In this document: piece after piece, positions 41,764 through 49,640 of the stretch
Numbering within the stretch: position 1 is the stretch's first letter
Layout of the letters: every line of letters begins with the position of its first letter
Assembly: GCA_934476235.1 (NCBI GenBank)
Contig: CAKSNL010000002.1
Span: 310,001-374,000 of the forward strand
Direction: 5' to 3'
Source: an uncultured Clostridia bacterium
GTDB taxonomy: Bacteria; Bacillota; Clostridia; CAKSNL01; HGM11501
Length of the DNA: 64,000 bases
Program-made: the position numbers and the translations under genes
Notes under the pieces: model-generated
Told to the model about the DNA's origin: nothing
What the model saw: the letters and a program-made list of their open reading frames with translations, nothing else
Database searches by the model: none

Positions 41764-43016
41764 TCTTCCACACGCTCGATTTTTGCGCCGAGTGAGCGGA
41801 GTTTGTCTTCAAAGCGCTCATATCCTCTGTCGATAAAGACGGTGTTTGTAACCTCGGTTATGCCGGACGCCATGAGCCCGGCGATGACAACGGCGGCGCC
41901 GCCTCTTAAATCGGTCGCCTTTACCGGTGCGCCGTAAAGCTCGGGGACGGACTCAATCGTCGCCATTTTACCTGAGGCATTGATCTTCGCACCCATTCTT
42001 ATAAGCTCGTCCGTATACTGGAAACGGTTGTCCCACACACCCTCAACCATAACGCTGACACCCTGAGCCTTTGTTAAAAGTGCAACCATCTGAGGCTGAA
42101 GATCGGTCGGAAAACCGGGATAGGGCATGGTTAAAACATTCGTTGCGTGAAGTGTTTCGGGTCCTTCCACTCTTATTGCGTCGTCAAGCTCGGTAACCTT
42201 TGCGCCGACCTCGATAAGCTTTGCGGTAAGCGATTCCATATGCTTGGGGATGACGTTTTTGATCAAAACGTCGCCTCCGGTTGCCGCCGCGGCAATCATG
42301 AAGGTTCCCGCCTCAATCTGGTCGGGAATTATCTGGTACGAGCCGCCGCGCATCTCCTTAACGCCCTTTATCTTGACCGTGTTGGTGCCGGCGCCCTTGA
42401 TGTTTGCACCCATAGCGTTTAAGAAGTTCGCCATATCAACGATATGGGGCTCTCTCGCCGCATTTTCGATAACGGTGACGCCGTCCGCAAGGCAGGAGGC
42501 GAGCATGATATTTATCGTTGCGCCGACGCTTACCTTGTCAAGGTAAACATTTGCACCGGAAAGGTGAGAGGCTTCAGCCTTTATAACGCCCCTTGAATCG
42601 TCAATCGCTGCGCCGAGAGCCTTGAAGCCCTTGATGTGCTGGTCTATCGGACGCGTGCCGAAATTGCACCCTCCGGGCATTGCAATTTCCGCCTTGTGAA
42701 AGCGGCTTAAAAGCGAGCCGATAAGGTAGTATGACCCTCTTATACGGCGCACAAGCTCATAGTCGGGCGCGGTCGACGTAATAACCGAGGAGTCGACCAA
42801 AACAGAGTGACGGTCCGGTCTTGAAACCTTTGCGCCGAGGCTTTTTATAATATCTATTATAACATCAACGTCGCTGATGTCGGGTATATTCTCGATTCTG
42901 CATACGCCGTTAACCAAAAGCGTGCCGGAGAGTATGGCAAGGACGGAGTTCTTCGCACCGGAAATGCTGACACAGCCCGATAGGCGCGACGGTCCCGTAA
43001 TTACGAGTTTTTCCAT
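41760..43016 (-). CDS. murA: UDP-N-acetylglucosamine 1-carboxyvinyltransferase (MurA)
   Basis: The first committed enzyme of peptidoglycan synthesis, 418 residues, transferring enolpyruvate from PEP to UDP-GlcNAc in the cytosol. K22-N23 (SGAKNSVLAIL) and the active-site cysteine C117 in the loop MPGGCNFGTRP are present, so classical fosfomycin sensitivity is expected. Other family blocks are DQIEAGTFMIAAA, MPYPGFPTDLQPQ and ATDLRGGAAVVIAGL. The length is normal. It overlaps the WalJ-like gene by 4 bases. Clostridia often carry two murA paralogs; whether a second exists cannot be seen here. Confidence 0.97.
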   Translation of the reverse strand: MEKLVITGPSRLSGCVSISGAKNSVLAILSGTLLVNGVCRIENIPDISDVDVIIDIIKSLGAKVSRPDRHSVLVDSSVITSTAPDYELVRRIRGSYYLIGSLLSRFHKAEIAMPGGCNFGTRPIDQHIKGFKALGAAIDDSRGVIKAEASHLSGANVYLDKVSVGATINIMLASCLADGVTVIENAAREPHIVDMANFLNAMGANIKGAGTNTVKIKGVKEMRGGSYQIIPDQIEAGTFMIAAAATGGDVLIKNVIPKHMESLTAKLIEVGAKVTELDDAIRVEGPETLHATNVLTMPYPGFPTDLQPQMVALLTKAQGVSVMVEGVWDNRFQYTDELIRMGAKINASGKMATIESVPELYGAPVKATDLRGGAAVVIAGLMASGITEVTNTVFIDRGYERFEDKLRSLGAKIERVEE

Positions 43017-43105
43017 ATTATTGATCCCCTGTCGTGTATTTTTAAAATTATCTAATTAATTATACTACTTTTTCAAGAAAAAATCAATGTTTTTCTTAAA
43101 AAGCG

Positions 43106-43846
43106 TCAGTGCTTTTCGCTTCTGAGCGAAGAGGGGGAGACACCGTAGTGCTTTTTTATGATACGGGAGAAATATTTTTCATCGGGAAAACCGCACTCGG
43201 CGGCGATCTGCTTTATGGGAAGGTCGCTCCTTATTAAAAGCCCGACTGCACGGCTTAATCTTAACCCCGTTATGTATTTGTTGGGCGACGACGAGTAAAA
43301 AAGCATGAATTTGCGCCTTAAGCTCGCCTCGCTCATGTTACCGGCGCGGCAGACGGCATTCACCGAAAGCGACGGGTCAAGATAGTTTTCCGAGATGAAG
43401 GAGATGCATTTTTTAAAGTCCGGGTCCGATACGCCGGAGTTAAGGTCCGCGGCGGTCTGCAATATATCGTATATGAGCGATTTTGCACCGTTGATACGCG
43501 GGGACACCGCCCAGCTGTCGGAAAGGGTCTTGAATTTTTCATAAAAAAGCGAGCCGGCATTTAAGCTGAAGTTTTCCACAGAGTCATAATTTACATCGGT
43601 CAGATGGATAACGATACTTTCGCTTTTTTTGTACGAAACGGTGTAGTCCAAAAATGCGGGAATAAACGAAATGTCGCCGGCGTAAGATGTAAAGCTCTTG
43701 CCTCCGATAAGAAAATCAGCCTCGCCCTTTGTGCGGTAACCCAGTGCGGCATACGGTCTCCCGGGCACGGAAAATGTTCCGTCATTATGGGAAAAGACCC
43801 CGGCTGAAAGCACCTGAAATGTAAGATTGTCAAAATTATAAATCAT
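43106..43846 (-). CDS. AraC-family transcriptional regulator
   Basis: A 246-residue regulator. The N-terminal ~140 residues form a cupin-like sensor (KGEADFLIGGKSFTSYAGDI). The C-terminal part has two helix-turn-helix units, AVCRAGNMSEASLRRKFMLF and IKQIAAECGFPDEKYFSRII, with the AraC end motif YGVSPSSLR. The chosen ATG at 43846 follows AAGGAGG; an in-frame upstream start does not. It is divergent from the GH20-like operon at 43967, with 120 bases between starts that contain the operon promoter, so it is likely its activator, responding to a sugar from the same pathway. Confidence 0.9.
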   Translation of the reverse strand: MIYNFDNLTFQVLSAGVFSHNDGTFSVPGRPYAALGYRTKGEADFLIGGKSFTSYAGDISFIPAFLDYTVSYKKSESIVIHLTDVNYDSVENFSLNAGSLFYEKFKTLSDSWAVSPRINGAKSLIYDILQTAADLNSGVSDPDFKKCISFISENYLDPSLSVNAVCRAGNMSEASLRRKFMLFYSSSPNKYITGLRLSRAVGLLIRSDLPIKQIAAECGFPDEKYFSRIIKKHYGVSPSSLRSEKH

Positions 43847-43916
43847 AACATCCGCCTCCTTGTTACAGTATAACACATTGTGAACGAAAAGTCCACCTTT
43901 TTGAGTGTAAAATGAG

Positions 43917-43944
43917 TTGAACGCTTTTAATTTAGTAATATAAT
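43917..43944 (+). promoter_or_regulatory. Promoter of the GH20-like operon
   Basis: TTGAAC (43917-43922) and TATAAT (43939-43944), 16-bp spacer. The ribosome site AAAAGGAGGA lies 6 bases before the ATG at 43967. The short spacer fits a promoter that needs an activator. Confidence 0.65.
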
Positions 43945-43966
43945 AAGCTTAAAAGGAGGAGTTTAT

Positions 43967-45364
43967 ATGTTTTTTACACACCCAGACGCCCGAATGAGCA
44001 GCAGAAGATTTAAGATTCCGGAAAATGCGGAAGCGGTTGCAGGAAAAGCGCTTGATTCTCCGATAATGAGGGAATTCTGGCACCGGTTCACTTTTGAGGG
44101 CTCAAAGCTTTCGGTTAAAACTACAGATGAGTTTATTTTTTCACTCGGCGAGGCAAAAAAGGTTTTCCCGAACGGAAAGGATTATGCAATAAGCATCGAA
44201 GAAACAGGAATATTTTTAAGCGCAAAGGATGAAAGAAGCCTTAAAGAGGGATTTATCACCCTTATGGATATGTTTTCCCCGGATGAGGACGGCGGCGCAT
44301 ATGCGGACACGTTGACGCTTGAGGAAAGCCCGCTTATAAGGAACAGAATGATTCATTTCTGCGTTTTCCCGGACACCGAGCTCTGGGAAATAAAAAAATT
44401 CATAAGGCTTTCGGGGGCGCTCAAATATTCGCATATTGTATTGGAATTCTGGGGCATGCTCCGCTTTGACTGCCTTTCGGAGCTTTCGTGGGCTCACGCC
44501 TTTTCGAAGGACGAGATACGCCCGCTCATTAAGGAGGCAAACGACCTCGGCATGGAGGTCATCCCGATGTTCAACCATTGGGGGCACGCGTCGGCAAGCC
44601 GTCTCATGCACGGCAAGCACGTTGTCCTGGATCAGAATATCTCGCTCGCCCGGCTCTTTGATTATGACGGGTGGTGCTGGAAAATTGAGAGCGGCGAGGT
44701 AAGGGCGCTGCAGGCTAAGATTCGCGAAGAGCTTACGGAGCTTTGCGGAGAGGGAGAATATTTCCACATCGGCTGCGACGAGGCATACGGATTTACGTTT
44801 ACAAAAGAAGAGATGGATAAATTCACGGGCTTTTTAAATTACACCGCAGAAGAGTTAAAAAAGACCGGCAGAAAGCCGATCATGTGGGCGGATATGCTTA
44901 TTTCGCGCCATGAGGACTATAACAAAAACAACAGATACAACACCACCGCGCTGACGGTTTCGGACGAGGAATATATGCTGAAAAATGTGAGCCGCGATAT
45001 AATCATGGCGGACTGGCAGTACAACGCTTTCGAAGCTCCGATAGAAACGGCGCTGACACTTAAGAACGCGGGATTTACCGTTTTGGAGTGCCCGTATGAC
45101 GAGGGCGGAGCACGCACCAGCCGTGCCGCGGCAGAAACGGTTAAAAGCGGAGACCTTTCGGGAATAATGCACACCACATGGCACACGCTTTCGTCCAGCA
45201 CGGGCTATATCGGAAGGATTGCTGATATTTCGTGGAGAGAATGCGGTGACATAAGCTGGATAATGTATAACGTCCGGACGGCGGACATATTGAGAAAAGC
45301 ATACCGCGCAAAGGACTATGAAAAGTCCGGCTGGGCGAGGTGCGAAATAGGAACAAGGACTTAA
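43967..45364 (+). CDS. GH20-like beta-N-acetylhexosaminidase, cytosolic
   Basis: A 465-residue barrel enzyme without a signal peptide. After an N-terminal alpha/beta domain (about residues 1-115) the barrel begins at NRMIHFCVFPDTELW. The acidic pair of GH20 is present in FHIGCDEAYGF near residue 266; the Asp holds the substrate N-acetyl group and the Glu is the acid. MEVIPMFNHWGHASASR and KPIMWADMLI are further barrel motifs. GH20 enzymes release terminal GlcNAc or GalNAc. With no secretion signal, it would act on imported oligosaccharides. The usual GH20 GGDE reads GCDE here, so the match is to a divergent subgroup. First gene of a five-gene operon. Confidence 0.75.
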   Translation: MFFTHPDARMSSRRFKIPENAEAVAGKALDSPIMREFWHRFTFEGSKLSVKTTDEFIFSLGEAKKVFPNGKDYAISIEETGIFLSAKDERSLKEGFITLMDMFSPDEDGGAYADTLTLEESPLIRNRMIHFCVFPDTELWEIKKFIRLSGALKYSHIVLEFWGMLRFDCLSELSWAHAFSKDEIRPLIKEANDLGMEVIPMFNHWGHASASRLMHGKHVVLDQNISLARLFDYDGWCWKIESGEVRALQAKIREELTELCGEGEYFHIGCDEAYGFTFTKEEMDKFTGFLNYTAEELKKTGRKPIMWADMLISRHEDYNKNNRYNTTALTVSDEEYMLKNVSRDIIMADWQYNAFEAPIETALTLKNAGFTVLECPYDEGGARTSRAAAETVKSGDLSGIMHTTWHTLSSSTGYIGRIADISWRECGDISWIMYNVRTADILRKAYRAKDYEKSGWARCEIGTRT

Positions 45365-45381
45365 AGGAAGGCGGGATATTT

Positions 45382-46419
45382 ATGGCAATCAAACATACGG
45401 CGGTAAGCTATTACGGATTTAACTATACCGAGCATGCCGAAAAGGATTTTATCGAAATGAAGGAGCACGGATGCGACACGGTGATACTCGCGATCACGGA
45501 ATTCGATATGGACTTCTGGTTCCCGAATATCAACGAGATCGTTAAGACCGCGCACAGGGTCGGGCTTAGAGTGCTTGCCGACACATGGGGAATAGGCAAA
45601 TATTTCGGCGGCGAGCAGGTGAGTCTTTTTCTCCAGAACAACATTCACCACAGGCAGGTCTCCGCATACACGGGAGAGGTGCTCCCGGCGGCGTGCTTTA
45701 ACACAAATTCGTTCAGGGACTACTTTAAGAACATCTGCTTAAAGCTTGCAAGAAACACGGAGGTTGACGGATTTTTCTGGGATGAGCCGCACTATGCCTA
45801 TCCGAAGTCGTACGCCTCCATTACCGGCGGAGCGGGTGACGACTGGGCGTGCAGATGCCCCGAATGTATGAAGAAGTTTTTTGACTATTACGGCTATGAA
45901 ATGCCGAAATTCATGAACGACGACGTTAAGAATTTCAGATGGAGAGAGGCGCTCTTTACACTTTCCGACACGTCAAAGGCGATAAAAGAGGTAAACCCCA
46001 AGCTTGAGATCACGTGCTGCGTTCATGCAACGCTTAATTCATACTATGTGACGGAGCTTCGCGGCTACGACAACTGGGAAATGGTTGCCGCATGCCCGTA
46101 TTTTGACGTGTTCTCCACAACCATAATCAACTGGAGCCTTCCCGAGAGCTTTTTTGCCGAAATCACCGAGCGCACCGTCGCAATGGCGAAAAAGTACGGC
46201 AAGGAGTCCGAACGCTGGCTGATGGGCTATAATAAGCGCCCGGAGGACTGGTCCCAGATCGACAGGGTCGTTGACATGTATGAAAAACTGGGCGTAGACC
46301 GTCTGGCGACATGGACGTACCGCGGGGGCTACGGCACCTCGGTTGCGGCGAAGGATCCCATTGAGCTCTGGGACAATATCGGCAGAAACTATTTAAGGGT
46401 CATGAAAGGAGATAAGTAA
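45382..46419 (+). CDS. Putative TIM-barrel glycoside hydrolase-like protein
   Basis: A 345-residue cytosolic protein with an apparent (beta/alpha)8 layout: TVILAITEFDMDFW, GLRVLADTWGIGKYFGGEQ, VDGFFWDEPHYAYP near residue 135, and later KLEITCCVHATLN. A CRCPECM pair may bind a metal near residue 160. The Asp-Glu after the fourth strand resembles GH catalytic sites, but I cannot assign a family. The ATG at 45382 follows AGGAAGG; an upstream in-frame start has no ribosome site. It lies between the GH20-like and SIS genes of one operon, so it probably acts on the same amino-sugar compound. Confidence 0.6.
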   Translation: MAIKHTAVSYYGFNYTEHAEKDFIEMKEHGCDTVILAITEFDMDFWFPNINEIVKTAHRVGLRVLADTWGIGKYFGGEQVSLFLQNNIHHRQVSAYTGEVLPAACFNTNSFRDYFKNICLKLARNTEVDGFFWDEPHYAYPKSYASITGGAGDDWACRCPECMKKFFDYYGYEMPKFMNDDVKNFRWREALFTLSDTSKAIKEVNPKLEITCCVHATLNSYYVTELRGYDNWEMVAACPYFDVFSTTIINWSLPESFFAEITERTVAMAKKYGKESERWLMGYNKRPEDWSQIDRVVDMYEKLGVDRLATWTYRGGYGTSVAAKDPIELWDNIGRNYLRVMKGDK

Positions 46420-46420
46420 A

Positions 46421-47170
46421 ATGAACGATTTCGGATATTTTGAAAAAATACAGGAAAATTTCAAAAAGGTCAATGAAACACAGGGCGAAAATATCAAAAA
46501 AGCGGCGGCTTTAATGTGCAGGGCGATAGAGGAGGACAGGCTCATCAGCGTTTACGGCGGCGGAGGACACACGACGCTTTGCATGGGCGAGATGTTTTTC
46601 AGAGCCGGCGGTCTTTGCAACATTAATCCCATTATGGAAACCGGGCTTTCGGTGTTCAATCAGGCACTTAAATATCTGGAGCTTGAAAGAACGGTAAACT
46701 ACGGAAGCGCGATAATGAAGTATTACGACCTTAAGAAGGACGATGTTCTGATTATTTTCCACAACATCGGCATAAATCCCGCGACGATTGACGCGGCAAT
46801 GGAGGCAAAGAAAAACGGCGTGAAGATAATTGCCGTTTCAAGCTCCGAATGGCAGGAGAAGATGCCGATAGATCACTTCATAAGGCACCCCAACAAGACC
46901 AATCTTTTTGACTATGCCGACGTGTGCATTGAGGACTTTAACCCTGTCGGCGACGCGGTTGTGACCGTTCCGGGACTTGACACTCAGATAGCACCCGTGT
47001 CAAATATAATCGACTTTTACATAGCGCATTTGCTGGAGATAGAAACGGTGAGACAGTGCATAGAAAAAGGCGTCACCCCGCCTGTATGGTCAAGCGCGAA
47101 CACACCCGGCGGCGACGAAAAGAACGCAGGCTATCTTGAAAAGTACAAGCCGAGAATTAAAATGCTTTAA
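46421..47170 (+). CDS. SIS-domain sugar isomerase-like protein (UPF0309-type)
   Basis: A 249-residue cytosolic SIS-fold protein starting one base after the previous stop, so probably coupled. The N-terminal helix and phosphosugar loop read ISVYGGGGHTTLCMGEMFFR; the second half has KDDVLIIFHNIGINPATI and GVKIIAVSSSEWQEKMPIDH. A PVGDAVVTVPGL segment near residue 175 matches the UPF0309/YhcB-like group. SIS proteins bind or isomerise phosphorylated sugars, often GlcNAc- or MurNAc-phosphates. In this operon the likely substrate is the sugar released by the GH20-like enzyme after phosphorylation. No sugar kinase is nearby. Confidence 0.8.
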   Translation: MNDFGYFEKIQENFKKVNETQGENIKKAAALMCRAIEEDRLISVYGGGGHTTLCMGEMFFRAGGLCNINPIMETGLSVFNQALKYLELERTVNYGSAIMKYYDLKKDDVLIIFHNIGINPATIDAAMEAKKNGVKIIAVSSSEWQEKMPIDHFIRHPNKTNLFDYADVCIEDFNPVGDAVVTVPGLDTQIAPVSNIIDFYIAHLLEIETVRQCIEKGVTPPVWSSANTPGGDEKNAGYLEKYKPRIKML

Positions 47171-47182
47171 GGGGGATTATAC

Positions 47183-47875
47183 ATGGAACGCTTACAGGAA
47201 AAACTGGATTTTCTTTTAAATAAATATTCTGTGGATAGGAAAGTAACGCTGAAAGACGGCGAAACCGCCGTTATTGACGGTGAAAAAATTCCGCTTCTTT
47301 CGCACAGGGCAAAAAGGAGATACTCTGAGCTTAAAAACATTGTGACAGGCGGGACTCTCGAAGGAGTCAGCATGATGAAATCGGAGTGCATCGCAGAGCG
47401 CGGAGAGGATGTTTTCGATATCCTTTGCCGCGAGGCGGACATCGCCTCCTTCGTGCTCGGAAGAAAGATTATATCCATCGCCGCGGTGCAGAATGAGAAC
47501 GTATTAAACGCGATCGCGAAGACCTCGGACGGCGTTGTGATCATATTTGAAATTGCCGCGTCAATGAAAAAGGGCGAAGAGGCAAAATGCAAGCACGAGA
47601 TAACGTCAAGGCGCGGAACCGCGAGCGACATTTTGGTTGACGCTCAGCTTCACCAGGATTCGGTTTATGTTTTCGCGGATGAGAACGAAAAATACACCGA
47701 TGTTGATTTTGAGCTTTACGGGCTTTCCGAGTCCGAAGCGGCAACGGTGAGAGCGGCATTTAACCTTGCAAAAAGCAACGGTTTTGAGGAAAATACAAAA
47801 TCGTATAATGACGCGGTAAAAATTTCCGAGCTTGCGAAAAAATCCGTAACGACCGGCGAAAGAGAGGCGCTTTGA
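47183..47875 (+). CDS. Uncharacterised protein of the GH20-like operon
   Basis: A 230-residue soluble protein without a recognised family. It starts with a helical part (LQEKLDFLLNKYSV), continues with beta-rich segments including IASFVLGRKIISIAAVQNEN and VVIIFEIAASMKKGEEAKC, and ends helical. The middle segment resembles the C-terminal sandwich of Gfo/Idh/MocA oxidoreductases (a domain without the Rossmann part), and the next gene is a full oxidoreductase of that family, so it may be a partner subunit; this is weak inference. The ATG lies 12 bases after the SIS gene, with GGGGG as ribosome site. Confidence 0.6.
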   Translation: MERLQEKLDFLLNKYSVDRKVTLKDGETAVIDGEKIPLLSHRAKRRYSELKNIVTGGTLEGVSMMKSECIAERGEDVFDILCREADIASFVLGRKIISIAAVQNENVLNAIAKTSDGVVIIFEIAASMKKGEEAKCKHEITSRRGTASDILVDAQLHQDSVYVFADENEKYTDVDFELYGLSESEAATVRAAFNLAKSNGFEENTKSYNDAVKISELAKKSVTTGEREAL

Positions 47876-47877
47876 TA

Positions 47878-48954
47878 ATGAAACCCTTAAAAATAGCAAT
47901 GATGAGCATGACTCACGGACACACGAGAAAGTACTATCAGGTGTTAAAGGACAATCCGAAGCTTGACTGGGTTGCCGTTTCAACCGCAAACGATGAAGTT
48001 AAAAAGGTGTTCTTAAATAGCGTTGATTCCATCCCGTGCTATGACAGCGAGATTGAAATGCTTGACGCGCATCCCGAAATCGAGGCGGTCGTTCTGGCAA
48101 GCGAGAACAGTGAGCACCTTCGCCAGATGAAGCTTTGCATCGAGCGCGGAATACACATTCTTTCGATGAAGATCCCGACATTTGATATGGCAGAGTATGA
48201 CGAGATGATCCGCCTGACAGAGGAAAACAATATTGTTTGCCAGATAGAGCTTGAAATGCACTATAACCCTGTTATAGCGCGCCTTAAGGAAATTATGAAA
48301 AGCGGTGCGGTCGGAAAAATCAAGTCGTTTAACGCAACGAATGTAACGCTTTCTCCTGTCTGGGCTTTCCCGTGGCAGGGCGTACCCGAGAAAAGCTACG
48401 GCAAAAGAGTGCCGTTAAAGGAGGGCGATTCCCGCTTCCGCGGCGGTGCGCTTTCGGACCATCCGCATATTTTCGACATGATAAGGCACATAACCGGAAG
48501 CGAGTTTGAGTCAATTTACGCCGAGGCAGCGCCGAACATCCGCCCCGATATCGAGGAAGAGGATATGCTTGCGGTAATCGGAAAAATGAAGGACGGCACT
48601 GTCTTTTCGCTTGACCCGTCATGGTCAAAAATGGAGGAGAGGCTCAAGGTTCCCGGTCCCGGATGGGAGCTTTTCCCCAAGCGCATGGAGGTCAACATAA
48701 CGATAAACGGCGAAAAGGGAACGGTTATGAGCGACTGCTTCGGACCGAACGTATATCACAACGGACTTCCGAACGACCGATACACGATCAGGTACACTTA
48801 TTTTGACGAGTGGGTCGGACTTATCGATGAGTTTTATGACAACATAAGGGAGCATAAGACTCCGCTTATAAATTTAAGGTGGCACAAAAAAACCATCGAG
48901 GCAATGAACGCGGTGTATGAGTCCATTTCAACCGGCAAGACCGTAAAGCTTTAA
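47878..48954 (+). CDS. Gfo/Idh/MocA-family NAD(P)-dependent oxidoreductase
   Basis: A 358-residue sugar oxidoreductase. The N-terminal Rossmann part has KIAMMSMTHGHTRKYYQVLK and EAVVLASENSEHLRQMKLCI, and a GIHILSMKIPTF segment supplies the catalytic Lys (normally EKP, here MKIP, so the usual EKP motif is modified). The C-terminal domain carries the histidine-containing FRGGALSDHPHIFDMIRHI, with His near residue 197 typical of the family. The ATG lies two bases after the upstream stop. It probably oxidises or reduces a sugar derived from the GH20-like pathway. A strong terminator closes the operon. Confidence 0.88.
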   Translation: MKPLKIAMMSMTHGHTRKYYQVLKDNPKLDWVAVSTANDEVKKVFLNSVDSIPCYDSEIEMLDAHPEIEAVVLASENSEHLRQMKLCIERGIHILSMKIPTFDMAEYDEMIRLTEENNIVCQIELEMHYNPVIARLKEIMKSGAVGKIKSFNATNVTLSPVWAFPWQGVPEKSYGKRVPLKEGDSRFRGGALSDHPHIFDMIRHITGSEFESIYAEAAPNIRPDIEEEDMLAVIGKMKDGTVFSLDPSWSKMEERLKVPGPGWELFPKRMEVNITINGEKGTVMSDCFGPNVYHNGLPNDRYTIRYTYFDEWVGLIDEFYDNIREHKTPLINLRWHKKTIEAMNAVYESISTGKTVKL

Positions 48955-48989
48955 AAAAATCTCTTCGCGAAAAGCGAAGAGATTTTTTT
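48954..48989. terminator. Bidirectional terminator after the GH20-like operon
   Basis: Stem AAAAAATCTCTTCGC (48954-48968) / GCGAAGAGATTTTTT (48974-48988) with T runs on both strands; it also overlaps the end of the convergent PepSY gene. Confidence 0.9.
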
Positions 48990-49506
48990 ATGAGTCCATA
49001 TCGACACTTGAATCCAAAATATCGCCTGTTTCCGCGTCAATCTTATAAGTGAATTCCTTGTTGCCGGAGCGGAAAATAAGGAAATATGCGTTTTCATCCC
49101 TGTCATAGTCATTTTTCACTGTCATGACCGAGCCTGAAACATCCGCGTCCATAATGGCGACGGTCAGAGCGTCATCCGGCGTCAGTATTTGCTTTGAGCC
49201 GTCTCCGTCAACCGGGTCATCGGGAACCACGGGGTCGGGCTCAATCAGCGTGACGGAAAGGACCTTGCCGCTTTTAGAGTCTACGGTTGCGTTATATTCT
49301 CCGTAATCGGTCTCAAACTTAATCTCATAGACTGATTTGTCCTCGTTATAGTCACATTCGGTTATGATTGCGCCGGGACTGTAATCGGAAATTGCTTTTT
49401 TCGCATCCTCAGCCGACAGTGTATCAGCGGTTTTATTATTGTTGCAGCCGCCCAGAAATACAAAAAGTGAAGCGGCAAGTATTAATGCAGTTCTTTTCTT
49501 TCTCAA
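48988..49506 (-). CDS. PepSY-domain lipoprotein
   Basis: A 172-residue exported lipoprotein. The signal peptide ends in a lipobox (LGGC, lipidated Cys at residue 21). Two PepSY-type repeats follow: LSAEDAKKAI to KSGKVLSVTL and LTPDDALTVAI to AETGDILDSS. Each has the helix, the central strands and the D-x-x-T/S-G-x-(I/V)-L end. PepSY domains bind peptides and often inhibit extracytoplasmic proteases. The ATG is preceded by GGGGG, and a promoter TTGCTT/TATAAT lies upstream. It is a single gene next to the large S-layer protein, but is separately promoted. Confidence 0.85.
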   Translation of the reverse strand: MRKKRTALILAASLFVFLGGCNNNKTADTLSAEDAKKAISDYSPGAIITECDYNEDKSVYEIKFETDYGEYNATVDSKSGKVLSVTLIEPDPVVPDDPVDGDGSKQILTPDDALTVAIMDADVSGSVMTVKNDYDRDENAYFLIFRSGNKEFTYKIDAETGDILDSSVDMDS

Positions 49507-49543
49507 AAGTATACCCCCATAGAAATTGTTTTGCTATGAAGGT

Positions 49544-49572
49544 ATTATACTACATTTTATTATAAAAAGCAA
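49544..49572 (-). promoter_or_regulatory. Promoter of the PepSY lipoprotein gene
   Basis: On the minus strand TTGCTT (49572-49567) and TATAAT (49549-49544), 17-bp spacer. Confidence 0.6.
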
Positions 49573-49597
49573 TAGGAAAGCGCGCCCTTTATTGCGA

Positions 49598-49637
49598 CAA
49601 AAAAAGCGGTTGTAAAAATTTTTTTACAACCGCTTTT
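49598..49637 (-). terminator. Terminator of the S-layer-anchored protein gene
   Basis: Stem AAAAGCGGTTGTAAAAA (49602-49618) / TTTTTACAACCGCTTTT (49621-49637); on the minus strand it is followed by a T run (TTTTTTGTCG). It lies just beyond the stop of the gene ending at 49641. Confidence 0.8.
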
Positions 49638-49640
49638 CGA

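Noticed and set aside
41760..43016. Possible fosfomycin-resistant MurA
   Set aside because: The active-site cysteine (C117 in MPGGCNFG) is present, so the classical resistance change is absent.
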